Source: Flavobacterium cheongpyeongense (GTDB taxonomy: Bacteria > Bacteroidota > Bacteroidia > Flavobacteriales > Flavobacteriaceae). From it: a stretch of 64,000 nucleotides of DNA. Positions 52,578 to 60,180 of this stretch are shown piece by piece. The translations under genes and the position numbers were made by a program. Below the pieces are notes generated by a model that worked only from the letters and a program-made list of their open reading frames with translations, had not been told where the DNA came from and did not search any database. Numbering within the stretch: the stretch's first letter is position 1; each line of letters starts with the position of its first letter. The stretch covers positions 115,805 to 179,804 of the forward strand of contig NZ_QJHK01000008.1 of the NCBI RefSeq assembly GCF_003202435.1, in the 5' to 3' direction.

Positions 52578-53030
52578 TTAATAAACTTCTTTGTAATCTG
52601 GTAACGATTTCAAAAACTCATATTTCTCGTTTTCAAAATCCATCTGACAATAATAATGATTCAGACCGTTTGTGACTTTCAAAAACCGTGCCTGCATTGT
52701 CATGTTATAACGTGCAATCTGATCAAATGTTGATTGAGATATCTTAACTTCGGGAGCTTTGCATTCTACCAATATATGTATAGAACCATCCGGATTAAAA
52801 ACGACAACATCATAGCGTTTTCGCAACCCGTTGACAGTTAAAACTTTCTCTACGTTTATGAGCGATCGGGGGTATTTTTTCTCATTCATTAAATAATGAA
52901 CAACATGCTGACGAACCCATTCTTCGGGGGTAAGAATTATAAATTTTTTTCTGATTTCATCAAAAATAGACACTTTATTTTCGCTATTTTTGAATCGAAA
53001 ATGATAGACTGGGAAATTTAATCGCTGCAT
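52578..53030 (-). CDS. HSDR_N_2-type (type I restriction R N-terminal-like) nuclease-fold protein
   Basis: A 150-residue stand-alone protein. The segments YDVVVFNPDGSIHILVECKAP and LTPEEWVRQHVVHYL match the PD-(D/E)xK-like N-terminal domain found in type I restriction R subunits (aspartate, then ECK). No helicase, modification or specificity subunit is present nearby, so a restriction system is not indicated. It sits divergently from holA, an arrangement I expect to be conserved in the family. Biochemical role unknown. Confidence 0.8.
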   Translation of the reverse strand: MQRLNFPVYHFRFKNSENKVSIFDEIRKKFIILTPEEWVRQHVVHYLMNEKKYPRSLINVEKVLTVNGLRKRYDVVVFNPDGSIHILVECKAPEVKISQSTFDQIARYNMTMQARFLKVTNGLNHYYCQMDFENEKYEFLKSLPDYKEVY

Positions 53031-53034
53031 AAAG

Positions 53035-53042
53035 CAAAAATA
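53035..53042 (-). promoter_or_regulatory. -7 box immediately upstream of the HSDR_N_2 gene
   Basis: TATTTTTG on the minus strand ends 4 bases before the ATG at 53030. A transcript from it would start at about the start codon, hinting at a leaderless mRNA. Confidence 0.45.
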
Positions 53043-53056
53043 TTAAAATAGTTTAA

Positions 53057-53114
53057 GGTTTCAAGTTTAAAGTTTCAAGTTATTGAAGCCAGCCTGAAAC
53101 TTGAATCCTGAAAC
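53057..53114. repeat. GTTTCAAG-type inverted repeat in the holA divergent spacer
   Basis: GGTTTCAAGTTT plus AAGTTTCAAGT (53057-53080) versus CCTGAAACTTG plus AATCCTGAAAC (53093-53114). The arms pair across a 12-base loop. Same family as 5521, 12453 and 49834. Confidence 0.8.
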
Positions 53115-53126
53115 AAAAGAATTTGA

Positions 53127-54131
53127 ATGGACGAAGTTGTAAAAATTGTTAACGATATAAAAGCGGGAAATATAAAGCCAATTTATTTTTTAATGGGTGA
53201 AGAACCTTATTATATTGATAAATTATCCGAATATATTGAACAGAATGTCCTTTCGGAAGAGGAAAAAGGATTTAACCAAACGGTTTTATACGGAAGAGAT
53301 GTTTCTGTAGAGGATATTGTTGCAACGGCAAAGCGGTACCCTATGATGGCAGACCGTCAGGTGGTTATTGTAAAAGAAGCACAAGATTTGTCTAGGACTA
53401 TTGATAAAATAGAATCTTATGTCAATAATCCCATGACAACAACGGTTTTGGTTTTTTGCTATAAATATAAAACACTAGATAAACGTAAAAAAGTAACGAA
53501 ATTATTGGCTCAGAATGGTATAGTTTACGAAAGTAAAAAATTATACGAAAATCAGGTTGGCGATTGGATAAAACGAGTTTTGGCCGGAAAAAAATATACC
53601 ATCGAACCAAAAGCGAACGCAATGCTGGTAGAGTTTTTAGGAACAGATTTAAGTAAAATCAATAACGAGCTGGAAAAACTAAAAATTATTTTACCTCAGG
53701 GAACTATGATTACGGCAGATCATATAGAAGAAAATATTGGTTTTAGTAAAGATTATAATGTTTTTGAGCTTAGAAAAGCAATTGGTGAGCGCAATCAGTT
53801 AAAAGCTTATAAAATCGCAGAGAATTTTGCACAAAATCCAAAAGAATATCCTCTGGTAATGACAACAGGGTTGATTTTTGGCTTTTTTGTACAGCTTTTA
53901 AAATACCATGGGCTGAAGGACAAAAATCCTAAAAATGTGGCAGCTGCGATTGGTGTAAATCCTTATTTTTTAAAAGAATATGATCTGGCTATTAAAAATT
54001 ATCCAATGCGAAAAGTTAGTCAAATTGTGGCAACATTAAGAGATGTTGATGTAAAAAGTAAAGGTGTCGGTGCGAATGCTTTACCCCAATCAGATCTGTT
54101 AAAAGAAATGCTTTATAAAATATTTAATTAA
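53127..54131 (+). CDS. holA: DNA polymerase III delta subunit
   Basis: The 334-residue HolA protein opens the sliding clamp within the clamp loader. The N-terminal AAA-like domain has PIYFLMGEEPYYIDKLSEYI, and the three-domain layout ends with a C-terminal collar domain (EYPLVMTTGLIFGFFVQLLK, then VGANALPQSDLLKEMLY). As in other delta subunits there is no functional Walker A. Length is standard. It starts just after the inverted repeat at 53057 and diverges from the HSDR_N_2 gene. Confidence 0.94.
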   Translation: MDEVVKIVNDIKAGNIKPIYFLMGEEPYYIDKLSEYIEQNVLSEEEKGFNQTVLYGRDVSVEDIVATAKRYPMMADRQVVIVKEAQDLSRTIDKIESYVNNPMTTTVLVFCYKYKTLDKRKKVTKLLAQNGIVYESKKLYENQVGDWIKRVLAGKKYTIEPKANAMLVEFLGTDLSKINNELEKLKIILPQGTMITADHIEENIGFSKDYNVFELRKAIGERNQLKAYKIAENFAQNPKEYPLVMTTGLIFGFFVQLLKYHGLKDKNPKNVAAAIGVNPYFLKEYDLAIKNYPMRKVSQIVATLRDVDVKSKGVGANALPQSDLLKEMLYKIFN

Positions 54132-54195
54132 AACGTGAAAATTCACGATATTTGCCATTCCAAAAAAAATACTACATAAATATAATCACACAATT

Positions 54196-54378
54196 ATGGG
54201 AATGAATAAAAATACCGTTTTAGGATGGGCTACTTTTATAATGGTACTAATGGGACTCTTGCTTATAGGTCTTGGCGTATTCAGGTACAGTGATGTTTCT
54301 GGCTGGGGATTTGGAGCTGTTGGTGTTGGATTTCTTGCTAATGCATGGGTTTTTAATGCCTTAAAAGGTAGGGTTTAG
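54196..54378 (+). CDS. CAL67264-type small membrane protein
   Basis: A 60-residue protein with two transmembrane helices (VLGWATFIMVLMGLLLIGLG and GAVGVGFLANAWVFNAL) joined by VFRYSDVSGWGFG. I recognise this as the CAL67264 family confined largely to Flavobacteriaceae. No function is known. It follows holA by 64 bases, which include a small CGTGAA-AA-TTCACG hairpin. Confidence 0.85.
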   Translation: MGMNKNTVLGWATFIMVLMGLLLIGLGVFRYSDVSGWGFGAVGVGFLANAWVFNALKGRV

Positions 54379-54832
54379 GTTTGTTGTTTATAGTTTGTTG
54401 TTATGGCGAGGATAGATAAATTTGAAGATTTAGAAATTTGGCAGAAAGCAAGAGAATTATGTCAATATGTTGAGTTATTAATTCAAACAACAACTTTAAA
54501 AACAAATTATTCACTAAAAGATCAAATAGATAGGAGTTCAGGATCTGTAATGGATAATATTGCAATAGGTTTTGAAAGAAATGGAAATAGAGAATTTATA
54601 CAATTTTTAAGTATAGCAAAAGGTTCAGCTGGAGAAGTAAAGTCACAATCTTACAGAGCTTTTGATAAAAAATTGATTTCAGAAGAACAACATTTGAAAT
54701 TAAATGAAATGACTGAAATTGAAAAAAACAAAATAGGAGCAATGATGAATTATTTAAGAAATTGTGAAATCAAGGGACTTAAATTTAAGTAATTTAACAA
54801 TAAATAATAAACTAAAAACAATAAACAATAAT
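54378..54832 (+). mobile_element. Four-helix-bundle (S23) gene unit flanked by inverted repeats
   Basis: Left of the gene GGTTTGTTGTTTATAGTTTG and TTGTT (54378-54402); right of it AACAATAAATAATAAACT and AAAAACAATAAACAATAA (54797-54832). The reverse complement of the right arm matches TTTGTTGTTTATAGTTTGTT at most positions. The gene lies exactly between the arms, separating a small membrane protein gene from ettA. This layout resembles the inverted-repeat-flanked 23S intervening sequences that carry the same gene family. Confidence 0.6.
54403..54792 (+). CDS. Four-helix bundle protein (S23 / 23S rRNA intervening-sequence family)
   Basis: A 129-residue protein with the family opening FEDLEIWQKARELCQYV, then LKDQIDRSSGSVMDNIAIGF and FIQFLSIAKGSAGEVKSQSY. 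Members form pentameric four-helix bundles, are basic, and occur either inside 23S rRNA intervening sequences or as isolated genes, and as Avd accessory proteins of diversity-generating retroelements. No reverse transcriptase is nearby, so the retroelement role is unsupported. Flanking inverted repeats suggest a mobile unit. Confidence 0.9.
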   Translation: MARIDKFEDLEIWQKARELCQYVELLIQTTTLKTNYSLKDQIDRSSGSVMDNIAIGFERNGNREFIQFLSIAKGSAGEVKSQSYRAFDKKLISEEQHLKLNEMTEIEKNKIGAMMNYLRNCEIKGLKFK

Positions 54833-56524
54833 ATGTCAGACGATAAGAAAGTAATTTTCTCAATGCAGAAATTGAGTAAAACCTATCAGGGAGCAGACAA
54901 ACCTGTACTTAAAAATATTTACTTAAGTTTCTTTTACGGAGCCAAAATTGGTATTCTGGGACTTAACGGTTCTGGAAAATCTTCTCTTTTAAAAATTATT
55001 GCAGGAGTAGATAAAAATTATCAGGGTGATGTTGTTTTTCAACCGGGTTATACTGTAGGTTATTTAGAGCAGGAACCCATTTTGGATGATTCTAAAACAG
55101 TTATAGAAATTGTTCGTGAAGGAGCGGCAGAAACTATGGCAGTTTTAGAAGAATACAATCAAATTAATGATTTATTTGGTCTTGAAGAAAACTATTCAGA
55201 TCCGGATAAAATGGATAAATTAATGGATCGTCAGGCTGCTTTACAAGATAAAATTGATGCGTTAGGTGCCTGGGAAATCGATACCAAATTGGAAATCGCA
55301 ATGGATGCGTTGCGAACTCCTGAAGGCGATACACCAATTAAAAACCTTTCCGGAGGTGAGCGTCGTCGTGTAGCTTTATGCCGTTTGTTATTACAGCAGC
55401 CGGATGTTTTGCTTCTTGATGAGCCTACCAACCACCTTGATGCCGAGTCAGTTCTTTGGTTAGAACAACATTTAGCGCAATATTCAGGAACTGTAATTGC
55501 GGTAACGCACGACCGTTATTTTCTTGATAACGTAGCTGGCTGGATCTTAGAACTGGACAGAGGAGAAGGTATTCCGTGGAAAGGAAATTATTCTTCCTGG
55601 TTAGACCAAAAATCAAACCGTATGGCTCAGGAAGAAAAAGTAGCTTCTAAGCGCAGAAAAACTTTGGAGCGTGAGCTTGAATGGGTTCGTCAGGGAGCTA
55701 AAGGCCGTCAGACGAAACAAAAAGCGCGTTTGCAGAATTACGATAAATTATTAAATGAAGACCAAAAACAACTGGATGAAAATCTTGAAATCTATATCCC
55801 TAACGGTCCGCGTTTAGGGACAAATGTTATTGAAGCTAAAAATGTTGCCAAAGCCTTTGGAGATAAGTTATTGTATGATAACCTGAACTTCACTTTGCCA
55901 CAAGCCGGAATTGTTGGGATCATCGGACCAAACGGTGCTGGTAAATCTACCATTTTTAAAATGATTATGGGCGAGCAGGCTACGGATAGCGGGGAATTTT
56001 CTGTTGGTGAAACTGTAAAAATCGCTTACGTAGATCAGTCACACTCTAATATTGATCCAAACAAATCGATTTGGGAAAACTTTGCAGATGGTCAGGAATT
56101 GATTATGATGGGAGGAAAGCAGGTTAACTCAAGAGCATATTTGTCCCGTTTCAATTTTGGTGGTGGAGAGCAAAACAAAAAAGTATCAATGTTGTCAGGT
56201 GGTGAGCGTAACCGTTTACACCTGGCTATGACATTAAAAGAAGAAGGAAATGTATTGTTACTGGATGAGCCAACGAACGACCTTGACGTAAACACCCTTC
56301 GAGCTCTTGAAGAAGGTTTAGAGAATTTTGCAGGTTGTGCCGTAATTATTTCTCATGACAGATGGTTCTTAGATAGAATTTGTACACATATCCTAGCTTT
56401 TGAGGGAGATTCTGAAGTTTATTTCTTCGAAGGAAGCTTCTCTGATTACGAAGAAAACAAAAAGAAACGTCTTGGCGGTGACTTAACTCCAAAACGTTTG
56501 AAATACAGAAAATTGATTAGATAA
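54833..56524 (+). CDS. ettA: Energy-dependent translational throttle protein EttA (ABC-F)
   Basis: A 563-residue ABC-F ATPase with two nucleotide-binding domains: Walker A GLNGSGKSS and GPNGAGKST, signatures LSGGERRR and LSGGERNR, Walker B LLLDEPTNHLD and LLLDEPTNDLD. The linker (ERELEWVRQGAKGRQTKQKA) is the EttA-type P-site tRNA interaction motif. EttA binds the ribosomal E site and senses the energy state. The chosen ATG 54833 (MSDDKKVIFSM) avoids a long in-frame overlap with the S23 gene. A terminator follows at 56545. Confidence 0.94.
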   Translation: MSDDKKVIFSMQKLSKTYQGADKPVLKNIYLSFFYGAKIGILGLNGSGKSSLLKIIAGVDKNYQGDVVFQPGYTVGYLEQEPILDDSKTVIEIVREGAAETMAVLEEYNQINDLFGLEENYSDPDKMDKLMDRQAALQDKIDALGAWEIDTKLEIAMDALRTPEGDTPIKNLSGGERRRVALCRLLLQQPDVLLLDEPTNHLDAESVLWLEQHLAQYSGTVIAVTHDRYFLDNVAGWILELDRGEGIPWKGNYSSWLDQKSNRMAQEEKVASKRRKTLERELEWVRQGAKGRQTKQKARLQNYDKLLNEDQKQLDENLEIYIPNGPRLGTNVIEAKNVAKAFGDKLLYDNLNFTLPQAGIVGIIGPNGAGKSTIFKMIMGEQATDSGEFSVGETVKIAYVDQSHSNIDPNKSIWENFADGQELIMMGGKQVNSRAYLSRFNFGGGEQNKKVSMLSGGERNRLHLAMTLKEEGNVLLLDEPTNDLDVNTLRALEEGLENFAGCAVIISHDRWFLDRICTHILAFEGDSEVYFFEGSFSDYEENKKKRLGGDLTPKRLKYRKLIR

Positions 56525-56544
56525 TAATTAATTCTAATAAATTG

Positions 56545-56577
56545 AAAGCCTCAAATTCAATTGCAATTTGAGGCTTT
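56545..56577 (+). terminator. Terminator of ettA
   Basis: AAAGCCTCAAATT and AATTTGAGGCTTT form a perfect 13-bp stem around a 7-base loop, with a T-run. Confidence 0.92.
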
Positions 56578-56583
56578 TTATTT

Positions 56584-56660
56584 GAAGCTGTTTCCTGCTA
56601 TCCGCTATATCTTTTATGCCGAACACCGGCACAAAAGGATGCCGCTACTATCAGGGCTAC
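56584..56660 (+). repeat. Structured ~80-base element, copy B
   Basis: GAAGCTGTTTCCTGCTATCC at the left, hairpin ATGCCG/CGGCAC (one mismatch) in the centre, then GGATGCCGCTACTATCAGGG and CTAC. The outer pairing is CCTG with CAGG, as in copy E and unlike the CCCG:CGGG of A, C and D. Confidence 0.88.
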
Positions 56661-56687
56661 GAAATCAGGTTTTATAAGAAAATTAGT

Positions 56688-57101
56688 TTACAAAAACTTA
56701 GCCTTCAATTCCGGTGTCGGAATCATACAGCTTCCTTTTTTACCATACCATTTATAACGGTTTTTAGCAATATAATCGTAAATGTAATTTCGATTTTTTT
56801 CTGGTAAAATTTTAAAAATTGAAATTAAACTGTAGATTCCGCCTAATTCTTTAGCAATTTTAATAATTGCCGAAGATTTGTAATAGTAAGCAATATTAGG
56901 ATTGTATAAAATAATACTGTCGATTTTAGTTTGATCAACACCAATATAATTACAAATCTCTTTTCCTGAATCAGATTGCAAAGCTACAAACCTGAAAATA
57001 TCTTTATTGTCGTGCTTGATAATGTATTGTACAGCAGAATCACACAAGTTGCAGACACCGTCAAAAAGGATTATTTTTTTATCGTGAGGTAGGTTTTGCA
57101 T
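56688..57101 (-). CDS. DCC-family (DUF393) thiol-disulfide oxidoreductase
   Basis: A 137-residue protein with the signature IILFDGVCNLCDSAVQYIIK carrying the DxxCxxC motif, then FVALQSDSGKEICN. The family has a thioredoxin-like fold; activity is inferred only from the cysteines. It begins 10 bases before the mutS2 stop region in the same orientation and may be co-transcribed. Cytoplasmic or membrane-peripheral. Confidence 0.9.
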   Translation of the reverse strand: MQNLPHDKKIILFDGVCNLCDSAVQYIIKHDNKDIFRFVALQSDSGKEICNYIGVDQTKIDSIILYNPNIAYYYKSSAIIKIAKELGGIYSLISIFKILPEKNRNYIYDYIAKNRYKWYGKKGSCMIPTPELKAKFL

Positions 57102-57110
57102 ATTTTAAAA

Positions 57111-59276
57111 TTACTTCTTCACAGCTTCAACCAACTCCAACTCATCCAGATTAACCTTCGAAGTAAAAATCCCATAATTCACCGTTGCTTTATTTTTCTC
57201 AATTGAATCTATACTTCCAACAGATCTTCCGTCCAGCATTCTTACTCGGTCACCCACTTTCAAAATTGGCTTTGGTTTTTCAATAACAGGTTTAAGTTTC
57301 TTTTCTTTTTTCTCTTTTCGAATCTCTTCCACTTGTAAAGCAACTTCAGCAACAACTTCTTTTTTCTTTTCGATTATCGCTTTTGTTTCTTTAGGTGTTG
57401 CTTTTTTGCGTTTGGAATTTTCAATTTCCACAATTTTTAAGAATTCTCCAATTAGTTCTTTTTTGTTTTTATTATTGAAATATTTCTCAGAGATGTCCTC
57501 AATTTTTTGTCCAATGTAAATTGTTTTTTGGTTACTGTCATACAATTCCTGATAGCTTTCCAGTTTTTGTTTGATTTTTACATTGATGTTTTCCATCTTT
57601 TTGCTTTCTTCACGCGCCCGGGTTTCCTCTTCTTTTAAATTCAGGGAAGTTTTTTCCAGTTTTGACCTCTCTTTTTGTAGCGTTGCAATAGTCTTGTCAA
57701 AACGAACTTTTCCAACCTCTATTTTCTTTTTGGCACGATTAATCAATCCAAACGGGATACCATTTTTCAAGGCCACTTCAAAAGTAAACGAACTTCCGGC
57801 CTGACCTAAAGCCAGTTTGTACATCGGCTCCAGTGACTTTTCATCAAACATCATATTGGCATTGGTTGCGTAGGGCAATTCATTTGCTAAAATCTTTAAA
57901 TTTGAATAGTGGGTCGTGATAATTCCAAAAGCTTCACGATGATAAAACTCTTCGAGAAAAATCTCCGCCAAAGCACCACCCAATTCAGGATCAGAACCAG
58001 TCCCGAATTCATCAATCAAAAACATAGTTTTCTTATTACACTTTTTAAGGAAATAATTCATGTTTTTTAATCGGTAACTATAAGTACTCAGGTGATTTTC
58101 GATAGACTGATTATCTCCAATATCCGTTAAAATCCGGTCAAACAAGAAAGTTTCGCTTCTTTCATGAACAGGAATTAACATACCCGATTGTAGCATTAAT
58201 TGTAATAAACCCACTGTTTTAAGCGAAATAGTTTTTCCACCTGCATTGGGTCCCGAAATGACGATAATCCTATTTTCTTGCTTTAATTCAATAGTCTGTG
58301 GATGCGTGATTTCATTCTTTTGTTTATTATTTAAATACAAAATCGGGTGATAGGCCTCCCTAAAAAACAATCTTCTCTCTTCGGTGATTGTCGGAAGAAT
58401 TCCATTGATTCGATTAGCATATTTAGCTTTCCCGGCAACGACATCAATATCACTTAAAAATTCCTGATATTCAATTAATAATGGTAAAAATGGTCGAATA
58501 GCATTCGATAATTGTTTTAAAATCCGGGTAATTTCCTCTTTTTCTTCGTACTCAAGATTAGCCAATTCTCTGGAATATTGCAACGTTGCTTCAGGTTCAA
58601 TATAGGCAATGCTTCCCGTTTTGGAACTTCCTAAAATAGAACCTTTTACTTTACGGCGATACATGGCTAGAACGGCTAGAACCCTACGATTTTGTACAAA
58701 ACTTTCTTTAATATCGTCTAAATAACCAAGGCTGTTATTGTGCGTAAGAGCAACTCCAAAACTTTGATTCACTTTACCGCGCACAATATTCATATTCTGA
58801 CGAATGCTCAAAAGCGAAGGAGAGGCGTTGTCTTTTATTTCTCCATATTTATCGACAATAGCATCAATTAGCGTAACAATATCTTTGGTATATTCAACTC
58901 TCGAAGCTCTTGCATTTAAATTGGGATAATAATCATCAAATTTTTTAAGGAAATTCAATAAAAAATTCGTTGTCGACGAAAGTGTCGCAATTTTTCTGAA
59001 ACTGCCTACTTCCAGAAAACTGTCCTCAATTGCCAGAAACTTAATTTCGTGTGTTATAGCGTCAAATCCATGATTCGGAATAGCGTTATTATTCTCAAAA
59101 GACGAAACATATTCTGATGTCTGCATCAAAGCCTGCATCAAAGTTTCTTTATCTCTAAATGGTGTTATTTGTAAAGCTTTTTCTTTTCCAATATCGGTAT
59201 TGCAACCTGATGAAATGGTTTCGAGTACTGTTGGAAATTGTAAGTCTTGTAATGTTTTTTCGGTAATACTAATCAT
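57111..59276 (-). CDS. mutS2: MutS2-family DNA/ribosome ATPase, lacking a Smr domain
   Basis: A 721-residue MutS2 protein. The core and clamp domains (1-310) are followed by the ATPase with VISGPNAGGKTISLKTVGL (about 340) and FLIDEFGTGSDPELGGALAE. A long coiled coil (510-650) precedes a KOW-like beta segment (VGDRVRMLDGRSVGSIDSIE). Typical MutS2 is about 780 residues and ends in a Smr nuclease domain; here translation stops right after the KOW segment, so Smr is absent. It may suppress recombination or rescue stalled ribosomes, but a nuclease step would need another protein. A TACTTTTG box lies at 59301. Confidence 0.93.
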   Translation of the reverse strand: MISITEKTLQDLQFPTVLETISSGCNTDIGKEKALQITPFRDKETLMQALMQTSEYVSSFENNNAIPNHGFDAITHEIKFLAIEDSFLEVGSFRKIATLSSTTNFLLNFLKKFDDYYPNLNARASRVEYTKDIVTLIDAIVDKYGEIKDNASPSLLSIRQNMNIVRGKVNQSFGVALTHNNSLGYLDDIKESFVQNRRVLAVLAMYRRKVKGSILGSSKTGSIAYIEPEATLQYSRELANLEYEEKEEITRILKQLSNAIRPFLPLLIEYQEFLSDIDVVAGKAKYANRINGILPTITEERRLFFREAYHPILYLNNKQKNEITHPQTIELKQENRIIVISGPNAGGKTISLKTVGLLQLMLQSGMLIPVHERSETFLFDRILTDIGDNQSIENHLSTYSYRLKNMNYFLKKCNKKTMFLIDEFGTGSDPELGGALAEIFLEEFYHREAFGIITTHYSNLKILANELPYATNANMMFDEKSLEPMYKLALGQAGSSFTFEVALKNGIPFGLINRAKKKIEVGKVRFDKTIATLQKERSKLEKTSLNLKEEETRAREESKKMENINVKIKQKLESYQELYDSNQKTIYIGQKIEDISEKYFNNKNKKELIGEFLKIVEIENSKRKKATPKETKAIIEKKKEVVAEVALQVEEIRKEKKEKKLKPVIEKPKPILKVGDRVRMLDGRSVGSIDSIEKNKATVNYGIFTSKVNLDELELVEAVKK

Positions 59277-59300
59277 TTAATTTCTTTAAGAAAGTCAAGG

Positions 59301-59308
59301 CAAAAGTA
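59301..59308 (-). promoter_or_regulatory. -7 box of mutS2
   Basis: TACTTTTG on the minus strand, 25 bases upstream of ATG 59276. Confidence 0.6.
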
Positions 59309-59410
59309 CAAAAAATAGTAGCATAGCATATTGTAAATTTTATACCCTTATTTTATTCACTGTAGATATGAATTAAATAAAATAATACCGAAATTCGCTT
59401 AAAAAAAAAT

Positions 59411-60076
59411 ATGGACATAAAAATACACGATTCCTGGAAGCCGGTTTTGAATGAAGAATTTGAAAAACCATATTTCAGCGAATTAATTTCTTTCGTAAAA
59501 TCTGAATATGCAACTAAGGTATGTTATCCAAAAGGAAGTCAGATCTTTTCAGCTTTCGACCATTGTCATTTTGATCAGGTAAAAGTCGTTATTATAGGTC
59601 AGGATCCTTATCACGGACCAAATCAGGCAAATGGATTGTGTTTCTCTGTAAATGACAGAATTCCGTTTCCGCCTTCACTGCAAAATATTTTTAAAGAAAT
59701 CGAAACCGATTTAAACAAACCAATTCCAACAACAGGAAATTTAGAACGCTGGGCTGACCAGGGCGTTTTTCTTTTAAATGCAACCTTAACAGTTCGTCAA
59801 TCCGAAGCCGGAAGCCATCAGGGAAAAGGCTGGGAAAAATTTACCGATGCTGTCATCAAACAAATTTCTGCCGAAAAAGAAAATGTTGTTTTCCTGCTTT
59901 GGGGAGGTTTCGCACAAAAGAAAGTGGCTTTGATTGATGCTACAAAACATCATATTTTAAAATCAGGACACCCTTCACCATTAAGTGCAAACAGAGGTTT
60001 TTGGTTTGGTAATAAACATTTTAGCCAGACAAATGCTTTTCTGAAATCAAAAGAAAATAAAGAAATTGAGTGGTAA
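59411..60076 (+). CDS. ung: Uracil-DNA glycosylase, family 1
   Basis: A 221-residue enzyme that removes uracil from DNA. The water-activating motif GQDPYHGPNQANGLCFSV (aspartate in GQDPY), the uracil-binding LLNATLTVR, and the leucine-loop motif GHPSPLSANRGFWFG are all intact. Length is normal for the family. It is divergent from mutS2. Confidence 0.97.
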   Translation: MDIKIHDSWKPVLNEEFEKPYFSELISFVKSEYATKVCYPKGSQIFSAFDHCHFDQVKVVIIGQDPYHGPNQANGLCFSVNDRIPFPPSLQNIFKEIETDLNKPIPTTGNLERWADQGVFLLNATLTVRQSEAGSHQGKGWEKFTDAVIKQISAEKENVVFLLWGGFAQKKVALIDATKHHILKSGHPSPLSANRGFWFGNKHFSQTNAFLKSKENKEIEW

Positions 60077-60146
60077 TAATATATAGGTTTACGTTTTTTT
60101 ATTAAATCCGCTTTTCGAATTAACCGCAGAATTAAAAAAAGGGATT

Positions 60147-60154
60147 ATCTTTGC
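60147..60154 (+). promoter_or_regulatory. -7 box of purM
   Basis: TATCTTTG, 27 bases upstream of ATG 60181. It excludes an in-frame start codon at 60151. Confidence 0.6.
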
Positions 60155-60180
60155 ACCACATTCAACACAAACTAAGTTTC

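Noticed and set aside
52578..53030. Type I restriction system
   Set aside because: Only the R-subunit N-terminal-like domain is present, beside housekeeping holA, with no methylase, specificity or helicase gene.
54403..54792. Diversity-generating retroelement (Avd) accessory protein
   Set aside because: No reverse transcriptase or template/variable repeat is nearby; the stand-alone S23 family fits better.
56616..56807. 63-residue plus-strand reading frame after ettA
   Set aside because: It begins in repeat copy B and runs antisense to the DCC-family gene.
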